NCBI GenBank assembly: GCA_047619485.1 | Contig: JBLHKE010000191.1 | Coordinates: 1-11,222 of the forward strand | Reading direction: 5' to 3' | Length of the DNA: 11,222 bases | DNA from: JBLHKE01 sp047619485 | Lineage (GTDB): Bacteria; Verrucomicrobiota; Verrucomicrobiia; Verrucomicrobiales; DEV007 | Shown: piece by piece, positions 1-6,600 of the stretch | How the letters are laid out: each line of letters starts with the position of its first letter | Numbering within the stretch: the stretch's first letter is position 1 | Translations under genes and position numbers: made by a program | The notes under the pieces: generated by a model | Databases searched by the model: none | Told to the model about the DNA's origin: nothing | The model's input: only the letters and a program-made list of their open reading frames with translations

Positions 1-594
1 CTGGCGTTCCGCATGCAGGCGAACGCGCCGGAGGTGGTCGACACCAAAGACGAGAGCGATGCGACCCGGGAACTCTACGGCATCGGGGGCAAGCAGACCG
101 ACAAGTTTGGCAAGAGTTGCCTGTTGGCGCGGCGCCTCGTCGAGCGCGGCACGCGCTTCGTGCAGCTCTATCACTCGAACTGGGACACCCACGGTGACAA
201 CGACAAACGCCACAAGGATCTGTGCACGCAGACGGACAAACCGATCGCCGGGCTGCTCGAGGACTTGAAGCAACGCGGGCTGCTCGACGAGACGCTGGTA
301 GTATGGGCCGGTGAGTTCGGCCGCACCCCAGTTGGCACCGGCGGGCGCGACCACCACGCCGCCGCTTTCTCCACCTGGATGGCTGGCGGCGGGATCAAGG
401 GCGGCACCGTTCACGGGTCGACCGACGAATACGGGTTCCGGGTCGCTTCAGACCAGGCCCACGTGCACGATCTCCATGCCACGATCCTCCACCAGATGGG
501 CCTCGATCACGAAGAGCTGACGTATTTCCACTCCGGCCGCGACCACCGGTTGACCGATGTCTACGGCAAGGTGCTGCACCAGATCATCGCGTAG
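1..594 (+). CDS. DUF1501 domain protein, C-terminal part (gene cut by left window edge)
   Basis: The frame is open from base 1 and reads LAFRMQANAPEV before the first ATG at 13. That ATG is internal to a conserved DUF1501 stretch, so the true start lies left of the window. The roughly 197 visible residues carry the usual DUF1501 C-terminal landmarks: NWDTHGDND, then DETLVVWAGEFGRTP, GRDHH, WMAGGGIKGG, and the end motif HDLHATILHQMGLDHEELT. DUF1501 proteins belong to the alkaline phosphatase/sulfatase-like superfamily and are abundant in Planctomycetota and Verrucomicrobiota, often next to DUF1549/DUF1553 cytochrome-type proteins. The His and Asp residues in the motifs are candidate metal ligands by family analogy. 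Substrate is unknown. Family membership is confident. The next intact gene downstream (842-1513) is on the opposite strand, so the pair converges across 247 bases of debris. Confidence 0.93.
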   Translation: MAFRMQANAPEVVDTKDESDATRELYGIGGKQTDKFGKSCLLARRLVERGTRFVQLYHSNWDTHGDNDKRHKDLCTQTDKPIAGLLEDLKQRGLLDETLVVWAGEFGRTPVGTGGRDHHAAAFSTWMAGGGIKGGTVHGSTDEYGFRVASDQAHVHDLHATILHQMGLDHEELTYFHSGRDHRLTDVYGKVLHQIIA

Positions 595-601
595 AAAGAC
601 T

Positions 602-657
602 ATGTCGATCGTCTCTACGCCATTCAGCCAGGTCTTGCTGTAGTGGCTACTGGCTTT
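602..657 (-). pseudogene. relic of a DUF1080 (3-keto-disaccharide hydrolase) gene
   Basis: Aligning 602-657 without gaps to 951-1006, inside the intact DUF1080 gene, gives 46 identical bases of 56 by hand count (82%). Read on the minus strand it encodes WLNGVETIDIV, against WLNGVKTIDIV in the intact protein, so the similarity also holds at protein level. Outside this block the match disappears: the right side runs into the transposase fragment at 691 and the left side abuts the stop codon of the DUF1501 gene. It is too short to function. The simplest reading is the remains of a second DUF1080 copy that was mostly deleted. Confidence 0.7.
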
Positions 658-690
658 TGGGGTAAGTAGGGGTACCCGATGGGCACAGCG

Positions 691-765
691 ACCCTGAGGC
701 GTAAGGCTTGGGAGGTCAACCCGAAGCGGTTGCTGCGCGTGTGGCGCTCGGAGGGGATGAAAGTG
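691..765 (+). mobile_element. fragment of an IS3-family OrfB-type transposase
   Basis: The plus-strand frame from the ATG at 679 reads TLRRKAWEVNPKRLLRVWRS and then EGMKV. This matches the well-known helix-turn-helix segment near the N-terminus of IS3-family OrfB transposases (pattern LRR-x-GW-x-VN-x-KR-xx-R-x-WR-x-EG-x-KV). After KV the similarity stops, where a real transposase would continue into a basic linker and the DDE integrase core. The frame ends at a TGA near 832, and no terminal inverted repeats were recognised. I call it a remnant about 25 codons long. An unrelated peptide is possible, but the spacing of the conserved residues is good. Confidence 0.6.
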
Positions 766-841
766 ACCTATTCTGCATCAAGGCTCCATTATTTCTTCTC
801 ATTTTCACCCTCCCGGAATTCACTATTCCAGTGAAACTCTA

Positions 842-1513
842 CTACTCAGTCTCACGGATCAGCAAGGTCTTCACATCGACGATGGTATTCTTCTTGCCGT
901 GACAGAGTTGGAATCCGATCGAGCCCTTGGCGTGTCCTTCCTTATGGACAATATCGATCGTCTTCACGCCATTCAACCAGGCCTCGATGTGGTGGCCATT
1001 GGCTTTGATGTAGTAGTGGTTCCAGTCGTTCGCTTTCACCAGTTTGTCGGCGAGATCCTTTGGGAACTTCTGCACCATCCCGGACTTGCGCTCTTCCCAC
1101 AGGCACCCCCAGTAGCCGGGGCCCATGTCGACCTGGTAACCCGGCGCATTGTCGGCATTGGTCGGCTTCAGGCGGATGCAGACTCCTGAGTTGGCACCCT
1201 TACCGCTCATCTTGATCACGGCATGAAGCTCGAAGTCGCCATATTCTTTTTCCGTCCAGGCGTGGTCGTGTAGTTTGCCACCATCTTTCTCACCGTGGAG
1301 GATGCCGTCGACCAGCGTCCAGTATTGTTTTTCGGCATTCCATCCGTCGAGCTTGGCAATCAGCGAGCTCCAGCCTTCGCCTAGCGGCTTGCCTTTGTCG
1401 TCGAGTTTGCCTTCAGCTGGCAACGATTTAGTGAGGTCTTTAGCTTGCTGCGCTACAGCTAGCGGGGCGGTTAGAAAAACGCACAGGGCGAGAATGGTGG
1501 AACCTATTTTCAT
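842..1513 (-). CDS. exported DUF1080 / 3-keto-disaccharide hydrolase domain protein
   Basis: This 223-residue protein starts at the ATG complementary to 1511-1513. That start gives a clean Sec signal peptide (MKIGSTILALCVFLTAPLAVA, cleavage probably before QQ at residue 22), and an AAAGGGG stretch lies just upstream, though closer than usual. An alternative in-frame ATG at 1552 would add 13 residues that spoil the signal peptide. The mature part is one DUF1080 domain (PF06439, concanavalin-like beta sandwich): YWTLVDGILHG, FELHAVIKMSG, NSGVCIRL (about 108-115), GYQVDMGPGYWG, WNHYYIKANGHHIEAWLNG (about 164-182) and GSIGFQLCHG. Members of the family hydrolyse 3-keto-glycosides, while many are annotated only by fold. 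The protein probably acts in the periplasm or outside. It lies 309 bases downstream of the PD40 gene on the same strand, so co-transcription is possible but not shown. Confidence 0.9.
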   Translation of the reverse strand: MKIGSTILALCVFLTAPLAVAQQAKDLTKSLPAEGKLDDKGKPLGEGWSSLIAKLDGWNAEKQYWTLVDGILHGEKDGGKLHDHAWTEKEYGDFELHAVIKMSGKGANSGVCIRLKPTNADNAPGYQVDMGPGYWGCLWEERKSGMVQKFPKDLADKLVKANDWNHYYIKANGHHIEAWLNGVKTIDIVHKEGHAKGSIGFQLCHGKKNTIVDVKTLLIRETE

Positions 1514-1822
1514 TCCCCTTTCTAGCGACTGCGATCCTGCAATGAAAGACATTTGGAGCGTTAGCTCGAATGACTGCTAGGAGCCTTTCGGAGCTAGCAC
1601 AAGACTCGCGGGAGATTCAGCTATCAGGCGAGGAAGCCAACTGGATATTGCGTGGATGATTCTCCCGCGCCATTCGCCCATCGGAAAATTTGGAGTCGCC
1701 CAGGTTACACTGCTCGCTGGAATACTCGGCTTTCTTCTCTTCATACTTGGCCTCGGCCTTTTGCTGCTGTTGGCAGGGCTAGAAAGGCACGATCGAACAC
1801 CATGTCGTAGGCCACCCACTCG
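1514..1822. other. intergenic stretch between PD40 and DUF1080 genes
   Basis: No convincing gene is seen in these 309 bases. On the minus strand, one frame (about 1800 down to 1650) reads a charged, coil-like QQQQKAEAKYEEKKAEY and ends at a TGA. It has no start or recognisable family and could be a decayed gene tail. On the plus strand, a hydrophobic run around 1700-1780 is the shadow of the same bases. Bases 1576-1597 can fold into a short interrupted hairpin (GCTAG pairing with CTAGC) but lack a T-run, so a terminator is not supported. The promoter for the DUF1080 gene, if it has its own, should lie here. Confidence 0.4.
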
Positions 1823-2944
1823 CTACTGGGAGCACTGCTTCGATTCAGGTTTAGATTTTTCACTGTCCTCAGCTTTCGAGACCACACCGGTAGCTGGCTG
1901 GCGGGCGTCGTCTTGTTCGCTTGCGGATTTTTGGATCCGTTCTGGCAACCAGGTGAATCGACCCCAGTTTCTTCGGCTAGGCACAATCGGCAATTCCTTT
2001 TCCCCGGATTCGGTTTCGATCATAACCTTGGGGCCGCCCCTTTTTTGATCTGGGAAAGCCCGGGTCACGAATCCATCGGGAGACCAGGTGGGATCGTCAC
2101 CGCGTCCGAATTTTCTTCGGTTCATTCCATCGCTGCCCACCACCCAGACGTGAAAAGTCTCTGAGATCAGCCGATCTCGTTGCGGGTTTGGAACGCCAGT
2201 GAACTTGCTCATATGAACCATCTCGACGCCCTCCCAATGCGCAATCCACTTGCCGTCCGGAGACCAGGCGGGGACTTTTTGTTCAATAGGTGCTTCGATC
2301 GCTTCGTGGAATTCCACCTTTGGAGCGGAAACCAGCCTGGCGTTGCTTCCATCCAGAGCGCTGACCCAGATGCGCATATCGCCGCTTCGGTTGGAAACGA
2401 ACGCGATCAGATCTCCTTTGGGCGAGACAACCGGCATAGAGTTGCTGAACTTCAGTTGCTCAGGGGCGGAGAACAGTCTTCTCGATTCGCCCGTCTCCGT
2501 GTTCATGAGGTGGATCTGGCTCTTCCGCGAAGGATCTTGCCCTGCCTGAGTCTTCATCCAGACGATGTGCTGGGAGTCAGGCAACCACGAGGGGATAAGG
2601 TTCATTCCCCCATCAACAAGGGCGCGAGCCTTCTTGCCATCGATATCGGAAATCCAGAGCGATTGGCCATGGTCGACCTGTTGCACGTACATCAGCTTCT
2701 TCCCGTCAGGAGAGCAGGCGGGCATGCGGCAGCCGCGCTCGGAATGAGTGAGCTGGCGGCGATCGGATCCGTCTTCCTTCATGCGATAAAGTTGGAGGAT
2801 ACCCTTTTCGTCGGTATGGCTAACAACAACTTCACGCAGTTCAGTCACTGTTGCTACGGCAGGATTTTCTTCGGCAACGGTAAGTTCGGGAAGTGCGATC
2901 GCGGTGGCTAGAAAGCCGATCACTAAGGTTTGGAAAATGTGCAT
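1823..2944 (-). CDS. exported TolB-like PD40 beta-propeller protein
   Basis: This 373-residue protein begins with a Sec signal peptide (residues 1-24, ending ELTVA before EEN). The body consists of repeated PD40/WD40-like blades with the diagnostic (W/S)SPDG core: CSPDGKKLMYV (77-87), SWLPDSQHIVWM (119-130), VSPKGDLIAFVSNRSGD (173-189), AWSPDGKWIAHW (226-237) and TWSPDG (286-291). Each is preceded by a strand ending in a hairpin such as LYRMKEDGSDRRQLT or IWVSALDGSNARLV. The blades match the propeller of TolB and of periplasmic or extracellular binding proteins. Nothing indicates an enzyme, and the N-terminal domain of true TolB is absent, so this is not tolB itself. The last 35 residues are polar and rich in Glu, Ser and Lys, probably disordered. 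The start is the ATG complementary to 2942-2944, with only a weak GAAG before it. The protein probably binds a protein or glycan partner in the periplasm. Confidence 0.88.
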   Translation of the reverse strand: MHIFQTLVIGFLATAIALPELTVAEENPAVATVTELREVVVSHTDEKGILQLYRMKEDGSDRRQLTHSERGCRMPACSPDGKKLMYVQQVDHGQSLWISDIDGKKARALVDGGMNLIPSWLPDSQHIVWMKTQAGQDPSRKSQIHLMNTETGESRRLFSAPEQLKFSNSMPVVSPKGDLIAFVSNRSGDMRIWVSALDGSNARLVSAPKVEFHEAIEAPIEQKVPAWSPDGKWIAHWEGVEMVHMSKFTGVPNPQRDRLISETFHVWVVGSDGMNRRKFGRGDDPTWSPDGFVTRAFPDQKRGGPKVMIETESGEKELPIVPSRRNWGRFTWLPERIQKSASEQDDARQPATGVVSKAEDSEKSKPESKQCSQ

Positions 2945-3010
2945 CTTCTAATCAGGAAGGGAAAGTGGAGCGAGTAGTATATTGTTATGCCTAACGTCCA
3001 AAGTGCTGTC

Positions 3011-3093
3011 ACGCGCTGCGGGCAGCTCGACTTCGGATCGTGATTGAGGATGGCACTGTCACTACAATTTTCAACTGCGGAGCGGCAGCGCGT
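3011..3093. repeat. imperfect long inverted repeat in the gene-free region 2945-3165
   Basis: Bases 3011-3019 (ACGCGCTGC) are the exact reverse complement of 3085-3093 (GCAGCGCGT), with 65 bases between. A GCCTAAC heptamer lies 15 bases to the left (2989-2995), and an unpaired GTTAGGC occurs far away at 3637-3643. The layout recalls the folded recombination sites (attC) of integron cassettes, but the second heptamer is not at the right distance, so attC is not claimed. Apart from this structure, 2945-3165 shows no open frame or family similarity that I recognise. Confidence 0.35.
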
Positions 3094-3165
3094 TGATCAG
3101 CCACGGGCTGTTTTCTGATTGGCGCGTTCTGGTGGTTAAGGGGAAAACGAAAAACAACGAATCAA

Positions 3166-3324
3166 GGGCACCTCCGGAAACCTGCTGTGGAAATGGGGCG
3201 CAGAGAAAATTCCCGCAGGCGAGGCGATAAACGCTAAGCTATCTGGTGATAGTGGGCGCTTTAGGAACGAAGACAGCGGGGATTTTATCAAGCTCCAACC
3301 CGCATGAGGTTTTCGGAGGTGCCC
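3166..3324. mobile_element. MITE-like element or insertion-sequence remnant, 159 bp
   Basis: The left end at 3166-3184 (GGGCACCTCCGGAAACCTG) is matched by the reverse complement of 3306-3324 at 17 of 19 bases, with the outer 11 bases (GGGCACCTCCG) identical. The 121 bases between the repeats contain no gene. Terminal inverted repeats of this length around a non-coding core of this size are the mark of a miniature inverted-repeat transposable element, or of an IS that lost its transposase. No clean target-site duplication is seen: left flank ATCAA, right flank CTAAG. That suggests an old insertion or slightly different true ends. The parental IS family cannot be named from sequence alone. Confidence 0.6.
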
Positions 3325-3510
3325 CTAAGTTCGGTTGGCTTGGTTCGCGTCGAGCCCGCCAGCGACTTCCTTCCCGAAGCAACCCACGAGTGAGCTGATT
3401 TGCCCCGCCAGCAATGGGTGGATACGTAGGAGTTCGAGCAGCTCGGACTCCGATTCTGTGACCGGGAGGTTGCGGATCGGCTGGGGATCGGGGACGTCTT
3501 GGTTGATCAT
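3325..3510 (-). pseudogene. small reading frame truncated at the MITE edge, function unknown
   Basis: From the ATG complementary to 3508-3510 the minus strand encodes 61 residues, MINQDVPDPQPIRNLPV and onward, with ESESELLELLRIHPLLAG and FGKEVAGGLDANQAN. The composition and the amphipathic leucine-rich helix look like real protein. The frame ends at a TAG formed within three bases of the element's inverted repeat, so the 3' part appears to have been cut off by that insertion or by a deletion at its border. The LLxLLRxHPLLAG...GGLDANQA pattern loosely recalls the N-terminal region of some transposases of this superphylum. I cannot assign it. A bona fide tiny gene is the alternative. Confidence 0.35.
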
Positions 3511-3547
3511 GCCTACCAACCATGCGCATGGAATTAAAAGTACAAGT

Positions 3548-3553
3548 TATAAT
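3548..3553 (+). promoter_or_regulatory. candidate -10 element (TATAAT) upstream of the CotH gene
   Basis: A perfect TATAAT sits in an AT-rich island (about 3530-3560) within otherwise GC-rich DNA, 118 bases before the start codon at 3671. No good -35 hexamer is found 16-18 bases upstream, so the call rests on the -10 and the base composition alone. The same AT-rich patch could also serve the small minus-strand frame that begins at 3510. The CotH start codon itself has no recognisable Shine-Dalgarno sequence. Confidence 0.3.
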
Positions 3554-3670
3554 TTTAACATGGGCTGTCTGCCGCTGCACAGCGCTTTCATTCACACCCA
3601 ACGAACCCCTTCTACTTGCGGAAACCAGGGGGATTAGTTAGGCTGGGAAGTCTAATACATCTCTCGAACG

Positions 3671-6600
3671 ATGAAATCCTCAGATCTTTCCGCATCATTG
3701 CGGGTGGCGATTGTTTGCGTCATCCTGCTCTTCTCCTCCATCTTGCAGTGCTTGGCTGCATCGACGGACACGCTCGTTTCTTACTGGCAGTTTGAAAACG
3801 ATGCCAGCGACTCATCGGTCGTTGGCAGCGTCGATGACAGCGGCTCCTGGGTCGGAACCACCTCGTACGCGGCGGGTGTTCACGGTAGTGGAATCGTCCT
3901 CAACGGTTCGAACTACATTTCCGTCCCGGCCAGCGTCGATGTCAATCGCACCGGCAACGACATGAGCCTTTCGACCTGGTTCCGGGTCGATACTTGGGAT
4001 ACCGGCTGGCAGTGCCTCGCCTCAAAAGGGGAAGGCAGCGCCTGGCGGGTGGCGCGCAGCGGAGGCGATGCGACTCAGCTCTCGTTTGCCGGGGGCAGTG
4101 GCGATATCTCGGGCGGTTCGGTCAACGATGGCCAATGGCACCACGTGGTGGCGATCTCCGAGGCAGGCGTATCGACTCGCCTGATTATCGACGGCGTCCT
4201 CGTCCAAACCGGAGGCGGTCCGGGCATCGCCGATTCCAATCTGCCGATGTCGATTGGGCAGAATTCCGCGGCGGCAGGTCGCCAGTGGAAGGGCGGCATC
4301 GACGACATGGGAATGTTCTCTTCGCCGCTCAATACTCTCCAGGCAGCGGCTATCTACAACCTCAGCATCGATACGGAATACGTATACGATCTCGGCGAGG
4401 TCAACCAGCTGCTCGCCACGCACGCCTGCGGGGATGGCTCCAGCGTGACTGTCGCCGACACGAACTGGGAGTACCTCGCCAGCGATCCTGACGATGGCAG
4501 AAAATTTGTCGCACTCGGTAGCAACGGCAGCGGCATGGCAGGTAGCACTGGGCCTGCGGTGCGTTCGTTCGTCGCGGATCATCCGCTTCTCCCGGCAGGC
4601 TATCCGCTGATCCTGTCGTGGGATGTCGGCACAGACGCCGATACATTGATCATCGACCAAGGCATCGGCAACGTCCTTCCAATGACAACCGCCGGAATCG
4701 GCTCGATCACGCTCGACCCGGGACCGCTCGGCGATGTGACCTACACGATCACCGCCACCAATATCGACGGCACCAACACCCGCTCCGTTTCCGTCGAGGT
4801 GACTACGGATCCGGTCATCGAATTTTTCACTGCTAGCGACACCATCGTCCCGCCCGACACAGAGATCACCCTGAGCTGGAGCGCCATCAACCTAACCAGC
4901 CTGACACTCGACGGCGCGGATGTTACTGGCACCAGTTCGATCGCTCTAACGCCAATATCAACAACGACTTACACTTTGGTCGCCACGAACGCCCAAGGTA
5001 GCACGAGCGTGCAGGTGCAAGTTTCGGTCATCATCCCTGGCGAGCCGATCATCTCCGAGCTCAACGCGGTAAACATCGGCCCGCTGCTCGACGAGGACGA
5101 TGCCAGCTCCGACTGGATCGAGATTTACAACCCCAGCGCTTCGACCGCCATCCTCAACAACTACTACTTGAGCGATGACCCTAACAATCTAACAAAATGG
5201 CGCCTGCCGGACATGAACTTGGGCGAGCAGGAATACCTCATTGTGTTCGCCTCCGGGAAAGATCGCGCGGTCGTGGGCAGCGAGCTGCACACAAACTTCA
5301 GCCTGCGCGCGGGTGGCGAGTACCTCGCGCTCAGCAAGGTCAACGGCGGAGCCACCACCATCCTCTCGGAGTTCAGCGATTACCCGCAGCAGTTCGAGAA
5401 CTTCTCCTACGGCTACGAGGCCGATGCGGTCACCCTCGGCTACTTCACCAACCCGACACCCGGCCAGGCTAATGGCAACTCCCTTGTCGATTACGTGCGC
5501 GACACGAAGTACTCGGTCGACCGAGGTTTCTACGACGCCCCCTTCTCCGTCGAGATCACCACCACAACACCCGACGCACAGATCCGCTACACCACCAATG
5601 GCAACGATCCTACCCCAGGCAGTGGCACGCTCTACAACGGCCCGGTGAATATCTCCACGACGACCGTATTGAAAGCGATCGCCTACAAAACTGGTCTCAT
5701 CCAGACCAACGTCGACGCGCAGACCTACGTCTTCCTCGACGATGTGCTAGAGCAGCCCAATCAGCCTCCTGGATTCCCGGGTGGAACTGACTTCGGCATG
5801 GATCCCGACGTGGTCAACAATCCTGCCTACAGCTCGACAATCAAAGACGACCTGAAAGCGATCCCGTCGATCTCCATCTCCATGCCCATCACCAGCATGT
5901 TCGGCGGCAGCGGCATCTACAACAACTCGAATCAATCGGGCATTGCCTGGGAGCGGCGCGGTTCGGTGGAGATGATCTACCCGAGCGGTGAACCCGGGAT
6001 GCAGATCAACTGCGGCGTGCGCATGCAGGGCGGGGTCGGCCGCAACGGCAACTTCCCGAAACACAGCTTCCGCTTCCTCTTCAAACGCGAATACGGCGCG
6101 ACCAAGCTCAATTTCCCACTATTCAAAGACGCCACCGGCGACGCGGAAGGCGCGGTCGATTCGTTCGACTCGATCACCCTGCGCTCCGGATTCAACAACA
6201 CTTGGCATCGCGATTCGGACGGCGAGGAGCAGCGTGCGCAGTACTTGCGCGATCAGTTCCTGCACGACTCCCAGCTCGCGATGGGCGATGCCTCTTGCCA
6301 CGGCACCTTCGTCCACCTCTATGTCAACGGCCTCTACTGGGGGCTCTACAATGTCGTTGAACGACCGAACGCCGACTTCGGCTCGTCCTACTACGGCGGA
6401 AAAAAAGAAGAGTGGGACGCTCTCAATTCTTACCCGCGCAACGTCGTCGATGGCACTGCGGACGATTGGATTAGCGCGCACAGCGCCGCCAATGCGGGTG
6501 TCGCCGACCAGGCCGGCTACGATGCGCTCAGCGAATACGTCGATATCCCGAACCTCATCAACTACATGCTGGTGAATTTCTACGCCGGCAATCTCGACTG

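Noticed and set aside
1576..1597. Hairpin GCTAG...CTAGC as a transcription terminator.
   Set aside because: The stem is interrupted and there is no T-run on either side.
1656..2048. Plus-strand frame with a strongly hydrophobic run (LLAGILGFLLFILGLGLLLLLAG).
   Set aside because: It overlaps the 3' end of the well-supported PD40 gene on the other strand, lacks a ribosome binding site, and the hydrophobic run is the complement of a charged Gln/Glu/Lys-rich minus-strand reading.
2989..3643. GCCTAAC and GTTAGGC as the two ends of one attC site or cassette.
   Set aside because: They are about 650 bases apart, far beyond an attC site, and seven-base matches are common by chance.
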